Origin: Desulfotignum sp.
Lineage (GTDB): Bacteria; Desulfobacterota; Desulfobacteria; Desulfobacterales; Desulfobacteraceae
Direction of reading: 5' to 3'
NCBI GenBank assembly: GCA_011389575.1
Contig: JAABUB010000011.1
Span: forward strand, 1-57,703
Length of the DNA: 57,703 nucleotides
Shown: piece by piece, positions 16,578 through 25,474 of the stretch
Numbering within the stretch: position 1 is the first letter of the stretch
Layout: each line of letters begins with the position of its first letter
Program-made: the position numbers and the translations under genes
The notes under the pieces: generated by a model
The model's database searches: none
Told to the model about the DNA's origin: nothing
What the model saw: only the letters and a program-made list of their open reading frames with translations

Positions 16578-18515
16578 ATGACCTCAAAACGCAACATATA
16601 CCTGGATACAAAACCCATTGAAACCGCCTGGCAGATGCTGGTGGATACCTTTAAAGAACATATCACACCGGTGGAAACCATTGATGTGACCGCGGCCCGG
16701 AGCAGGGTCCTGGCAGCGCCTGCCATTGCCGTTCTGTCCAGTCCCAATTTTCATGCCGCTGCCATGGACGGCATTGCAGTGGATGCCAGGCACACATTCG
16801 GGGCCAGCGATGATGCACCAAAATCTTTAGTCCCGGGAAAAGATGCTTTCTGGATAAACACCGGCCATGCCATGCCCGAGGGAACCAATGCCGTTATCAT
16901 GATCGAACAGGTGAATGTCATTGATGAGCAGACCATTGAAATTGAAGCCCCGGTATTCCCCTGGCAGCATGTCCGCAAAATGGGAGAAGATATTGTTGCC
17001 ACCAAGCTTTTGTTCCCCAGGGGTCAGCAGATCAATGCCTATGCTTTGGGGGCCCTGCTCTCCGGCGGTATTTTCAAGGTGGCGGTATATAAAAAACCCA
17101 AAGTTCTCATCATTCCCACAGGATCGGAACTGGTCCGGTGGGATACGGTTCAGGTGGATCAGCTTGCACCGGGCCAGGTGGTTGAATCCAACTCCACGGT
17201 TCTGGGAGCTTTGTGTCAGGACAATGGTGCACATTTTGACTGCCACCCCATGCTTGAAGACGACCGTGACAAAATTACCGATGCTGTAGCGAAAGCTGCC
17301 CGGGGAGATTATGATATGGTCTGCATTATCGGTGGTTCCTCAGCCGGATCAGAGGATTTTGCCCGGCATGTGATTGCTGCTTTGGGCCAGGTGCTGGTGC
17401 ACGGGGTTACCATGATGCCGGGAAAACCGGTATTGATGGGCAAGGTGTTTGAAAAACCCGTATTCGGCATTCCCGGATACCCTGTTTCCGCCATTGTGGC
17501 CTTTGAGCAGTTTGCAGGACCGCTTTTGCGCAGAATGCAGAAACTGCCCGAGCTGCAAACCAGTTCGGCCCCTGTCTCTTTGGCCCGGAACATTGCTTCA
17601 AAGCTGGGCCAGGACGAATTTTTGCGGGTAAAAATAGGCGCAGTGGAGGAAAAATTGATTGCTTCCCAGCTGCCCCGGGGATCCGGCAGTATCACCACCC
17701 TTACCGAAGCAGACGGGATAATACGGATTCCCCGGGATGTGGAAGGGATTTCAGAAGACCAGGCCGTCACGGCCCAGCTGCTCAGGCCCTTGTCAGCCAT
17801 AAAAAATACCCTGGTGATAACAGGATCCCATGACAACACCCTGGATCTGCTGGCAGACCAGATGCGCAGATTTCATGACGGTATCGGCATTTCCTCCAGT
17901 CATGTGGGAAGTATGGGGGGGCTTATGGCCATCCGGAACAGGGCCTGTCACCTGGCAGGAACCCACCTGCTGGATCCGGATGACGGCACCTATAATATTT
18001 CCTATATCAAAAAATATCTGCCAAAAATCCCTTTGCGCCTTGTGAACCTGGTCATGCGTGAACAGGGACTGATTGTGCCCAAAGGCAACCCCAAAGGTAT
18101 TCAGTCCATTGAAGACCTGAAGGTTAAAAAACTGCGGTTCATCAACCGCCAGCCCGGTTCAGGCACCCGGATTCTATTTGATTACAAACTTGGGGCACTG
18201 GGATTGGCACCGGCTGATATTCAGGGGTATGAAAATGATGAATACACCCATATGTCTGTTGCCGTAGCAGTTCTCTCCGGCCGGGCAGATGCCGGGCTGG
18301 GCATCATGGCAGCGGCCCGGGCCCTGGATCTGGATTTTATTCCCGTGGTTACCGAATCCTATGACCTGGTGATTTTAGAGCAGTTTTTCACCACCCCCAA
18401 TATCCGGATTCTGCTGGACACCATTGCAAGTGATGGATTTAAAAAACGGGTCCTGGCCCTGGGGGGTTACGGGGTGCAGAAAACAGGCCAGGAAATGTTT
18501 CGACAAAAGCGCTGA
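16578..18515 (+). CDS. MoeA-type molybdotransferase fused to a C-terminal periplasmic-binding-like domain
   Basis: The protein has 645 residues. Residues 1 to about 400 are a complete MoeA: FHAAAMDGIAVDA, AMPEGTNAVIMIEQ, VLIIPTGSEL, IIGGSSAGSEDF and MMPGKPVLMG with GIPGYPVSA. Residues about 420-630 are a substrate-binding-like domain starting with VITGSHDNTLDLLADQM and including FINRQPGSGTR and GRADAGLGIMA, the pattern of the PBP-like module also found in LysR-type and molybdate-sensing proteins. No signal peptide is present, so the module works in the cytosol, perhaps binding molybdate or tungstate. ATG 16578 has CAGGGA about eight bases upstream. An upstream ATG at 16527 lies inside structured element B and is rejected. 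The fusion is known in sulfate reducers and methanogens. Confidence 0.9.
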   Translation: MTSKRNIYLDTKPIETAWQMLVDTFKEHITPVETIDVTAARSRVLAAPAIAVLSSPNFHAAAMDGIAVDARHTFGASDDAPKSLVPGKDAFWINTGHAMPEGTNAVIMIEQVNVIDEQTIEIEAPVFPWQHVRKMGEDIVATKLLFPRGQQINAYALGALLSGGIFKVAVYKKPKVLIIPTGSELVRWDTVQVDQLAPGQVVESNSTVLGALCQDNGAHFDCHPMLEDDRDKITDAVAKAARGDYDMVCIIGGSSAGSEDFARHVIAALGQVLVHGVTMMPGKPVLMGKVFEKPVFGIPGYPVSAIVAFEQFAGPLLRRMQKLPELQTSSAPVSLARNIASKLGQDEFLRVKIGAVEEKLIASQLPRGSGSITTLTEADGIIRIPRDVEGISEDQAVTAQLLRPLSAIKNTLVITGSHDNTLDLLADQMRRFHDGIGISSSHVGSMGGLMAIRNRACHLAGTHLLDPDDGTYNISYIKKYLPKIPLRLVNLVMREQGLIVPKGNPKGIQSIEDLKVKKLRFINRQPGSGTRILFDYKLGALGLAPADIQGYENDEYTHMSVAVAVLSGRADAGLGIMAAARALDLDFIPVVTESYDLVILEQFFTTPNIRILLDTIASDGFKKRVLALGGYGVQKTGQEMFRQKR

Positions 18516-18540
18516 TTCCTCAGGGAAAATGCAGACAAAA

Positions 18541-18572
18541 CAGGGCGGCTGATCTCGGGACCTGCCGCCCTG
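18541..18572 (-). terminator. Intrinsic terminator in the convergent gap (probably for the VWA-OmpA gene)
   Basis: CAGGGCGGC (18541-18549) pairs with GCCGCCCTG (18564-18572), a 9-bp G+C-rich stem with a 14-nt loop. Read on the minus strand, the stem is followed at once by TTTTGTCTGC, the layout of a rho-independent terminator. It sits 68 bases beyond the stop of the minus-strand OmpA-like gene. It may also act on the plus strand, where a T-rich run follows at 18585. Confidence 0.65.
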
Positions 18573-18599
18573 CATAGTTAACCGTTTTTGTTTTTGCGC

Positions 18600-18625
18600 T
18601 TCCGGGAAAGACATCTTTCCCGGAA
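18600..18625. repeat. Near-perfect palindromic hairpin beside the OmpA-like stop codon
   Basis: TTCCGGGAAAGA (18600-18611) and TCTTTCCCGGAA (18614-18625) form a 12-bp perfect inverted repeat with effectively a 4-base loop. No T run follows on either strand, so it is not a standard intrinsic terminator by itself. It lies 15 bases after the minus-strand stop codon and would cap the mRNA 3' end, possibly protecting it from exonucleases upstream of the true terminator. Confidence 0.6.
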
Positions 18626-18639
18626 GAATTTAATACAGT

Positions 18640-19821
18640 TTAATATGGATGAAGTTCAACCCGTCTGTTGAGAGAGCGGCCGAACTTGGTGCCATTGAGA
18701 GCCACCGGCTTGCTGAAGCCGAATCCAGTGGTTTTCAGGCGGTTTCTTGCAATGCCTTTTTCCACAAGATAGTTTGCAACAGCATTGGCCCGTCTCATGG
18801 ACAGGTCTTTGTTATATTCTTTGGTGCCTATATTGTCGGTATGCCCCTGGATTTCTATGTTCATGTCCGGGTTCTTTTTCATAATAGCCACAACTTCGTC
18901 CAGTAAGGGATAGGCTTCAGGTTTGATCTCAGCCTTGTCAAAATCGAACAGGACATTGTCAAGGGTCCAGCAGCCCACTGCATTGACCCGGGCACCCTCG
19001 GGTGTTCCCGGACACTGGTCTTCAGCATCATATACCCCGTCGCCATCGGAGTCCTTTCTTTCCGGTGCAGGCGTAGGTGCAGGTGCAGGTGCAGGAGCAG
19101 TTTTTGCCATCATAAATGCTTTTTCCACAAAACCAGCCATACCGGCACTGGTCATGATGTCGTCAGCAGTGGTGAAAAATCCACATTCACCGATGGCTGC
19201 GATATCCTGGAGCAGCTGGCGGCCTTCCGGGTCATCCCCCACCAGGACCGTATAGATACACAGGGATGAGCCGAATTTGTCTTTTAAGTCCTGGGCCTGG
19301 TTACGCACGTTTCCCTCATCCATCTCCTTGCCGTCACTGACGATGACCACGGCATTATATATGCCGGGCAATCCCTCCAGATCTGTCTGCGCTGCATCCA
19401 GCGCGGTTCCCAGAGGGCTCGTGCCGCCGGGCCGGAAAATATCAATCAGCGCGTCAGACATGCCTGCTGTGCTATAGGTTTTCATGCCGTAGAACAACTC
19501 GGTCAGGTTTTTGGAAACAGAGGGGAGGTGCCCGAATGAGCGAAGGCCTGCAGTCTGACCCAGTTCCGGCAGGGTCATGTTCAGGCGCTGGACAATGGTT
19601 TTGGCAATATCGAATTTGATGTTGCCATTAGAGTCATGCCCCATGGAACTGGATGCATCCAGAATTACGACAAAATTGTCCACCTTTGATACATACTGGT
19701 CTGCATCAAACTGCTGGGCGATGAATGAGGGAAATTCAGCCGGTTCCTTTGTTGCACAGCCGAACAAAAAAACAAAAGCGATAACGGATAAAAGGCTTTG
19801 AATTAAAATCTTTTTTTTCAT
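18640..19821 (-). CDS. Lipoprotein with von Willebrand A domain and C-terminal OmpA domain
   Basis: The protein has 393 residues. A type II signal with lipobox FLFGC (about residue 22) predicts a membrane-anchored lipoprotein. A VWA domain follows with a MIDAS-like DASSSMG (about 55-61) and IVSDGKEMDEGN. A Pro/Ala linker (repeated APAP) leads to a calcium-binding-like thrombospondin-3 stretch, DSDGDGVYDAEDQCPG. The C-terminal OmpA domain has FDFDKAEIKPEA, IEIQGHTDNIGT and NRRVEL, which bind peptidoglycan. The protein would tether the envelope to the cell wall and present a VWA domain for metal-dependent protein contacts; the partner is unknown. It is monocistronic, with TTTCTCCTTTC upstream giving a GGAG ribosome binding site on the minus strand. 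Hairpins lie downstream. Confidence 0.9.
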   Translation of the reverse strand: MKKKILIQSLLSVIAFVFLFGCATKEPAEFPSFIAQQFDADQYVSKVDNFVVILDASSSMGHDSNGNIKFDIAKTIVQRLNMTLPELGQTAGLRSFGHLPSVSKNLTELFYGMKTYSTAGMSDALIDIFRPGGTSPLGTALDAAQTDLEGLPGIYNAVVIVSDGKEMDEGNVRNQAQDLKDKFGSSLCIYTVLVGDDPEGRQLLQDIAAIGECGFFTTADDIMTSAGMAGFVEKAFMMAKTAPAPAPAPTPAPERKDSDGDGVYDAEDQCPGTPEGARVNAVGCWTLDNVLFDFDKAEIKPEAYPLLDEVVAIMKKNPDMNIEIQGHTDNIGTKEYNKDLSMRRANAVANYLVEKGIARNRLKTTGFGFSKPVALNGTKFGRSLNRRVELHPY

Positions 19822-20132
19822 ATTTTTCTCCTTTCAGATTTGAAACATGATGGTCGGTTATGAAAAGAATACCCACGTTCTCAACCAACAGTAAACATGG
19901 TAACAAAGATTATAACATGCAGCAGCGTAAAATCAACTGAAATATAAAATAAAGGTCAGTAAAACCCAAGGAGGCGAAAGGCAATTTTTTCCTTAAAAAG
20001 CAGGTTCTGAAGTCTATAATATACTTGCAATTTAAAGCCAACAATACTATTTAGTGTACCTGATTTATTCCATGCCAGGCAATATTTGCGGTATGGTACA
20101 GCAATAATAAAAACAAAAAATCGAAAAGAGAC
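19822..20132. promoter_or_regulatory. Divergent intergenic region between the OmpA-like gene and uppP
   Basis: This 311-base A+T-rich spacer must hold promoters for both divergent genes. TATAAT occurs in the plus direction near 20017 about 115 bases before uppP, but its -35 is weak. No open reading frame with a ribosome binding site, no terminator and no recognisable riboswitch core were seen. Confidence 0.35.
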
Positions 20133-20954
20133 ATGGAAATATACCAGGCAGTTATTCTAGGTATTTTACAGGGATTAACAGAGTTTTTACCGGTGAGCAG
20201 TTCCGGTCACCTGGTACTGGGGCAGCTTTTTTTCGGTATCACCGAATCAGTTCTGGCTTTTGATATCAGTGTGCACATGGGAACCCTGGGTGCTGTGTTT
20301 GTGGTATATTTTTACGATATCAGGGCCATGGTCAGCGCAGTGTTTGCCTGTGCCGGCAGAATAGTCCGGGGAAAACCCGCAGCAGTGCGTTCAGATAAAA
20401 ACCTGAAACTGGCATTGTTCATACTGGGGGGATCTGTTCCCACAGCCCTGCTGGGTATGTTTTTAAAAAATTTTGAAGAGGTCATGTTTACCTCCAGCCT
20501 GCTGGTGGGGGCAATGATGCTCGTGACCGGAACCATTCTGTGGATATCCCGCAAATTTTACCAGACAGAACTTACCGGCAAGGGTCTTGATTTGAAACGC
20601 TCCCTGATCATCGGAGCGGGTCAGGGACTGGCAGTCATCCCCGGCATTTCCAGGGCCGGTACCACCATTGCATGCGGCATGTTCTGCGGACTTGACCGCC
20701 ATACAGCTGCCAGGTTCTCGTTTTTGCTGTCCATTCCAGCTATTTTGGGTGCGCAGCTGATCAGTATTAAGGGATACACAGAACAGGGAGCAGGCATTGA
20801 CGCAGCCATGATTTATGGTACACTGGTGGCATTTGTTACCGGCCTGATTGCCTTGAAGATATTGATAAGGCTGGTTCATGCGGGAAAGTTTCATTTGTTT
20901 GCTCCGTATTGCTGGCTTGTGGGTACCGTGGTTTTGTTATCAAGCATATACTGA
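20133..20954 (+). CDS. uppP: Undecaprenyl-diphosphate phosphatase
   Basis: UppP (BacA) removes phosphate from undecaprenyl diphosphate so the lipid carrier can be reused for peptidoglycan and O-antigen synthesis. The 273-residue protein is hydrophobic with about eight membrane segments. Seen are GILQGLTEFLPVSSSGHLVL near the N-terminus, carrying the catalytic (E/Q)xxxE region and SGH, and PGISRAGTT (about residue 170), which forms the second half of the active site. Length is normal for the family. It is followed 17 bases later by a phosphohexomutase gene with its own strong ribosome binding site, so the two probably form an envelope-precursor operon. Confidence 0.95.
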   Translation: MEIYQAVILGILQGLTEFLPVSSSGHLVLGQLFFGITESVLAFDISVHMGTLGAVFVVYFYDIRAMVSAVFACAGRIVRGKPAAVRSDKNLKLALFILGGSVPTALLGMFLKNFEEVMFTSSLLVGAMMLVTGTILWISRKFYQTELTGKGLDLKRSLIIGAGQGLAVIPGISRAGTTIACGMFCGLDRHTAARFSFLLSIPAILGAQLISIKGYTEQGAGIDAAMIYGTLVAFVTGLIALKILIRLVHAGKFHLFAPYCWLVGTVVLLSSIY

Positions 20955-20971
20955 AATATTAAAGGAGGACT

Positions 20972-22333
20972 ATGCATACTGGAATTTTCAGAGAATATGA
21001 TATCCGGGGCGTGGCAGGTGTTGATATCCTGGACGATGATGTTAAAAATATTGGAAAAGCCTTTGGTACCATGCTGCATCAGCAGAATAAACACAAGGTG
21101 TCGGTGGGCCGGGATTGCCGCCTCACCTCAAAAAAGTATACAGATCTTTTTATCCAGGGCATTTTGTCAACCGGCTGTGATGTGGTGGATATCGGTCTTT
21201 GCCCCACACCGGTGCTGTATTTTTCCATTCACCATCTGGATCTTGAAGGCGGGGCCATGGTTACAGCCAGCCATAACCCCCCTGAATACAATGGATTCAA
21301 GCTCATGAGCGGGCATGATTCCATTCACAGCCAGGGACTTCAGGAGATCCGCAAAATTATTGAAGCAAAGGCCTTTGTGACCGGATCCGGAAACCGCAGC
21401 CAGGCCGATGTACTCACTCCCTATAAAAAATATATTCTGGAAAACATTACCATTTCCCGCACAATCCGTATAGGCATTGATGCCGGCAATGGTACCGGCG
21501 GCATTACTGCATTGCCGGTGCTCAAAGAACTGGGGTGTGAGGTCCATGATATTTTTTGTGATCCGGACGGCAATTTTCCCAATCACGAGGCAGATCCCAC
21601 CCAGAAAAAAAACCTGGGAGATCTGATTTTTCTGGTAAAAGAAAAAAATCTGGATCTGGGTGTTGGTTATGACGGGGACGGGGACCGCATCGGTGTGGTG
21701 GATGCAAAGGGAAATGTGATTTACGGGGATCAGCTCATGGTGATTTATGCCAGAGAAATCCTTACGCGCAAGCCGGGGGCCACCTTTATCTCCGAAGTCA
21801 AGTGCTCCATGGTCATGTATGATGATATCAAAAAGCACGGCGGCAATGCCGTCATGTGGCGCACCGGCCATTCTTTGATCAAAAAAAAGATGAAAGAGGA
21901 AAATGCCGAACTGGCCGGAGAAATGAGCGGGCATATGTTTTTCAAGGACCGGTATTTTGGATTTGATGATGCCCTGTATGCCACCTGCCGTCTGCTGGAG
22001 ATTCTGGCTGCCACAGGCAGGGGCGTGGATGAACTGATCCAGGATCTGCCAAAAACCTTTACCACCCCTGAAATCAGAAAAGAGTGCCCGGATGAAATCA
22101 AATTTGATGTGGTAAAAAAGATTGTAGACCATTACAAAGCCAGGCAGAAGGTCATAGATATTGACGGTATGCGGGCGGTATATCCGGACGGCTGGGGCCT
22201 TGTCCGGGCTTCCAACACCCAGCCTGCCCTGGTGCTGCGCTTTGAAGCGCTGACAGCTGACAGACGCGAAGAGATCCAGCAGGAAATAGAAAACACACTG
22301 GACCAGATTATTGCCCAGACAAAACAAGAATAA
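20972..22333 (+). CDS. Phosphomannomutase/phosphoglucomutase
   Basis: The protein has 453 residues of the alpha-D-phosphohexomutase family. Motifs appear in order: FREYDIRGVAG, the phosphoserine loop TASHNPPEYNGFK (about 100-112), the metal-binding GYDGDGDRIG (about 230), the sugar-specificity loop GEMSGHMFFKD (about 308) and the phosphate-binding RASNTQPALVLRFE near the end. The GEMSGH loop suits glucose and mannose phosphates, as in AlgC-type enzymes. It feeds GDP-mannose, LPS core and glycogen routes. AAAGGAGG lies just before the ATG. It follows uppP by 17 bases and precedes a helicase gene by 5, so all three may be one transcript. Confidence 0.92.
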   Translation: MHTGIFREYDIRGVAGVDILDDDVKNIGKAFGTMLHQQNKHKVSVGRDCRLTSKKYTDLFIQGILSTGCDVVDIGLCPTPVLYFSIHHLDLEGGAMVTASHNPPEYNGFKLMSGHDSIHSQGLQEIRKIIEAKAFVTGSGNRSQADVLTPYKKYILENITISRTIRIGIDAGNGTGGITALPVLKELGCEVHDIFCDPDGNFPNHEADPTQKKNLGDLIFLVKEKNLDLGVGYDGDGDRIGVVDAKGNVIYGDQLMVIYAREILTRKPGATFISEVKCSMVMYDDIKKHGGNAVMWRTGHSLIKKKMKEENAELAGEMSGHMFFKDRYFGFDDALYATCRLLEILAATGRGVDELIQDLPKTFTTPEIRKECPDEIKFDVVKKIVDHYKARQKVIDIDGMRAVYPDGWGLVRASNTQPALVLRFEALTADRREEIQQEIENTLDQIIAQTKQE

Positions 22334-22338
22334 AATTC

Positions 22339-24201
22339 ATGCTATTATCCCCGCAGCAGCAAAACGCTGTTGACCATACCGGCTCTCCGGCACTGGTTGT
22401 CGCAGGCGCCGGTTCCGGCAAGACACGCACCCTGACAGCCAAGTTTTCACATTTGCTGGACCAGGGCTATGATCCCGGACGGATACTGGCCATTACCTTT
22501 ACCAACAAGGCGGCAGATGAGATGAAGTCCCGGCTTATGGCCATGACCGGGCGATCCCTTGCGCATTTTCAATGGGTGAGAACCTTTCATTCAGCCTGTT
22601 TGATGATGCTCAAGCGGTATTGCCAGCGTCTGGGATTTTCTCCTCCGTTGCAGGTGCTTTCCATCTACCAGCAGGACAAACTGGTCAAAGAACTGTGTGT
22701 GAAAAACAATATTGAAAAAAAATATGCCAACCGTATTTTGTCTCTGGTCTCCCGGGCCAAAAATTCCGGAAACCCCCAAAAATATTTTGATGGTAAACCG
22801 GTAATTTTCAATATCAGGATCAGCGATATTTTCCAACAGTATGAAGACCGTCTCCAGGAAATGAATTGTGTGGATTTTGACAATATCCTGCTCAAGACCC
22901 GGGATCTTCTGCACCAGCATAAAGATATCCGGGAGGATTACCAGTCCTGGTTTTCCTATATTCTGGTTGATGAATACCAGGACACCAACAATCTCCAGGA
23001 AGAGCTTACCAATCTGCTGCTGGGATCTCACAGGAATCTGTTTTGCGTGGGGGATGACTGGCAGGCGGTGTACGGATTCCGGGGCAGTAATATCGATCAC
23101 TTTCTGGGGTTTTCCCAAAAGTACAAAGATGCAAAAATCTTCCGACTGGAGGAAAATTTCAGGTCTGCCGATGAAATTGTCCAGGTGGCCAATGACATGA
23201 TTGACTACAATCCGGACAAAATGGACAAGCATTGTTTTTCCCGTAAAAAAGGCGGGGTGGTGGAAATCTATGATTTTTTGTCCGACAACCATGAGGCGGA
23301 ATGGGTGGCAAAACGAATCAAGGCCATGAACCGCCAGGGACAGGGCATTGCCTATGATAAAATGGCGGTGGTGTACAGAACCAAATTCTGCTCTCTGCCG
23401 TTTGAAAAAATTTTCAGGGCTCTCCGGGTTCCCTACCGGCTCATGGGAGCCCAGGGATTTTTTGAGCGCATGGAAATTTTGGACATCAATTCCTACCTGA
23501 GCGCCTCATTTTTTCCCAATGATGACATGTCGTTTGAACGTGTCGTCAATGTTCCCAAACGGGGTATAGGGCCGGCCATGGTCAAAAAAATGGCAGCCAT
23601 GCGAACAGATGGTGTCAGTCTGCAGGATGCGGCCAGGATCATGGTAAAAGAACGGGTGCTGACCCCGAAGATCCATGAAAATCTCTCCCGGGTGCTGGAG
23701 ATCCTTGATGCCATCCGGGATATGGCCCCGGCAATGGCCATGGAAGAAGTGATAGCACATACCGATTATTATGATTATCTGGAAAAAAAGACCAAGACCC
23801 GGGCGGAATGGATTTCCAAAAAAGAAAATATCGAGCAGCTCATCCATACGGCCCGTGCCAAATCAGATATGCTGGAATACCTGGAAGAAGCCGCTTTGAT
23901 CAGAGAAGACAAAGAAGATGAAGATGACCAGGATTCTGCCGGGGTGGCATTGCTGACCATTCATTCCGCCAAAGGCCTGGAGTTTGACACGGTTTTTGTT
24001 GTGGGATGTGAAGAGCGTTTGTTTCCCCACTGGCGGTCCATTGACGAGGGGGATGCAGCCCTGGCCGAAGAACGCCGTCTCATGTATGTGGCCATGACCC
24101 GTGCGGAACGGTTTTTGTATCTTACCCATTGCAATTACCGGAAAGGGGAGTTCGGCGTCCCCAGCCGGTTCATTGGCCAGATCAAAGAATGCCTGGATTA
24201 G
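22339..24201 (+). CDS. UvrD/PcrA/Rep-type superfamily 1 DNA helicase
   Basis: The protein has 620 residues. Superfamily 1A motifs are seen in order: the Q motif LSPQQQNAVDH, Walker A VVAGAGSGKTRTL, AITFTNKAADEMK, VDEYQDTNNLQ (Walker B), VGDDWQAVYGFRGS, FRLEENFRS, and near the C-terminus LLTIHSAKGLEFDTVFVVG and YVAMTRAERFL. It would unwind DNA 3' to 5' during repair or replication restart. At 620 residues it is shorter than UvrD or PcrA (about 720), closer to Rep-like or compact variants lacking the C-terminal extension. It starts 5 bases after the phosphohexomutase stop with no strong ribosome binding site. Which housekeeping helicase it replaces is unclear. Confidence 0.9.
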   Translation: MLLSPQQQNAVDHTGSPALVVAGAGSGKTRTLTAKFSHLLDQGYDPGRILAITFTNKAADEMKSRLMAMTGRSLAHFQWVRTFHSACLMMLKRYCQRLGFSPPLQVLSIYQQDKLVKELCVKNNIEKKYANRILSLVSRAKNSGNPQKYFDGKPVIFNIRISDIFQQYEDRLQEMNCVDFDNILLKTRDLLHQHKDIREDYQSWFSYILVDEYQDTNNLQEELTNLLLGSHRNLFCVGDDWQAVYGFRGSNIDHFLGFSQKYKDAKIFRLEENFRSADEIVQVANDMIDYNPDKMDKHCFSRKKGGVVEIYDFLSDNHEAEWVAKRIKAMNRQGQGIAYDKMAVVYRTKFCSLPFEKIFRALRVPYRLMGAQGFFERMEILDINSYLSASFFPNDDMSFERVVNVPKRGIGPAMVKKMAAMRTDGVSLQDAARIMVKERVLTPKIHENLSRVLEILDAIRDMAPAMAMEEVIAHTDYYDYLEKKTKTRAEWISKKENIEQLIHTARAKSDMLEYLEEAALIREDKEDEDDQDSAGVALLTIHSAKGLEFDTVFVVGCEERLFPHWRSIDEGDAALAEERRLMYVAMTRAERFLYLTHCNYRKGEFGVPSRFIGQIKECLD

Positions 24202-24212
24202 GCATGGCCTGA

Positions 24213-25469
24213 ATGGATTTTTTTTATTCCATACGGGAGCCGGTTTCCCAATGGTCGGCAAAAATGCTCAAAAACAGCCTCCGGGCCATTCCAACGGACC
24301 ACAAGGGCATCTTTGCCACCCTGTTTTTTATAATATTTTCCACGGTCACCGGGGTGGGGATTGTGGTGCCCCTGTTGCCTGTTTATGCCCATGACCTGGG
24401 AGCAACCGGGATCTACGTGGCCATGATTTTCGGTTCTTTTTCCATCTCCCGGGTATTTTTGCTGCCCTATTTTGGACGGCTGTCAGACCAAAAAGGCAGA
24501 AAGCCCTTTATCCTTGCAGGATTGATTTCCTATACCCTGATTTCCATTGCCTTTGTTTATTCAGATACAGTCAATGGATTGATTTTTATCCGGTTTATCC
24601 AGGGTGCGGGCTCAGCCATGATCATGCCGGTGGTCCAGGCCTATGTGGGAGAAATTACACCTGCAGGCTCTGAAGGGTATTCCATGGGACTGTTCAATTT
24701 GTCCATGTTTTTGAGCTTGAGCTTAGGGCCCCTCATGGGCGGGGTCATCCACGATATCTGGACCATGAATGCGGCTTTTGTGTGTATGGGCCTGCTGTCT
24801 TTGATCGGGGTGCTGCTGTGTTTTTGGCTGCTGCCCCCCCTGTTTGAGGAACGGATCCGTTCCGGACCGCAGCCTGTGCAGATTCCCTGGTCTCTTGTGG
24901 TGAAAGATCTGGATCTGTTTGCCCTTTTTTCCTTCAGATATGCTTATACCGCCTGTATCGGGGCAGTCTGGTGTTTTCTGCCCCTGTTTGCCGATGCTGT
25001 GTTCGGTCTTTCCGGTGCAAAAATCGGTCTTCTGGTCATGCTGGGTGTGTTCATATCAGGCATTCTGCAGCTGCCCATGGGATATGCTGCGGACCGGCTC
25101 AGTCGGCGGATTCTGACCATTGCCGGCGGGGTGATTGCTGCAGCCGGCATGTTTTTGATCTATTTTGCCGCTTCATTTTCCGACCTGCTGGCAGCCATAT
25201 CCCTTTTCGGTGTGGGCGGGGGTATCTCCATGCCTGCTATCACCGCTCTGGCCGTGGTCAAAGGAGACCAGAAAAAAGCCATGGGATCGGTAATGGCTGT
25301 GATGACCGTTGCCCACAGCTTAGGGATGCTTACCGGCTCTCTGGCAGCAGGCCTGGCCATGGATTTTTTCAGCCTCAGACTGGCATTTCCCACGGCAGGC
25401 CTGGTAATGGTATCAGGGACCCTGGTCTTTTCGGTGATTCAGTTTCGTTCGCCTGTCCGCGGTGACTAA
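24213..25469 (+). CDS. Major facilitator superfamily transporter
   Basis: The protein has 418 residues with twelve predicted membrane segments. The MFS motif between helices 2 and 3 is seen as YFGRLSDQKGRKPFILAG, and GPLMGGVIHDIW is the helix-5 type motif of drug/proton antiporters. The pattern suits efflux carriers of small hydrophobic compounds, but the substrate cannot be set. The first 17 residues (from ATG 24213) are followed by an alternative ATG at 24264; neither has a clear ribosome binding site. The gene is 11 bases after the helicase and ends 5 bases from the convergent hybrid kinase, with no visible terminator between them. Confidence 0.87.
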   Translation: MDFFYSIREPVSQWSAKMLKNSLRAIPTDHKGIFATLFFIIFSTVTGVGIVVPLLPVYAHDLGATGIYVAMIFGSFSISRVFLLPYFGRLSDQKGRKPFILAGLISYTLISIAFVYSDTVNGLIFIRFIQGAGSAMIMPVVQAYVGEITPAGSEGYSMGLFNLSMFLSLSLGPLMGGVIHDIWTMNAAFVCMGLLSLIGVLLCFWLLPPLFEERIRSGPQPVQIPWSLVVKDLDLFALFSFRYAYTACIGAVWCFLPLFADAVFGLSGAKIGLLVMLGVFISGILQLPMGYAADRLSRRILTIAGGVIAAAGMFLIYFAASFSDLLAAISLFGVGGGISMPAITALAVVKGDQKKAMGSVMAVMTVAHSLGMLTGSLAAGLAMDFFSLRLAFPTAGLVMVSGTLVFSVIQFRSPVRGD

Positions 25470-25474
25470 AAATT

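Noticed and set aside
21167-22327. 386-codon minus-strand open frame
   Set aside because: It is the shadow of the phosphohexomutase gene, which has full motifs and a ribosome binding site.
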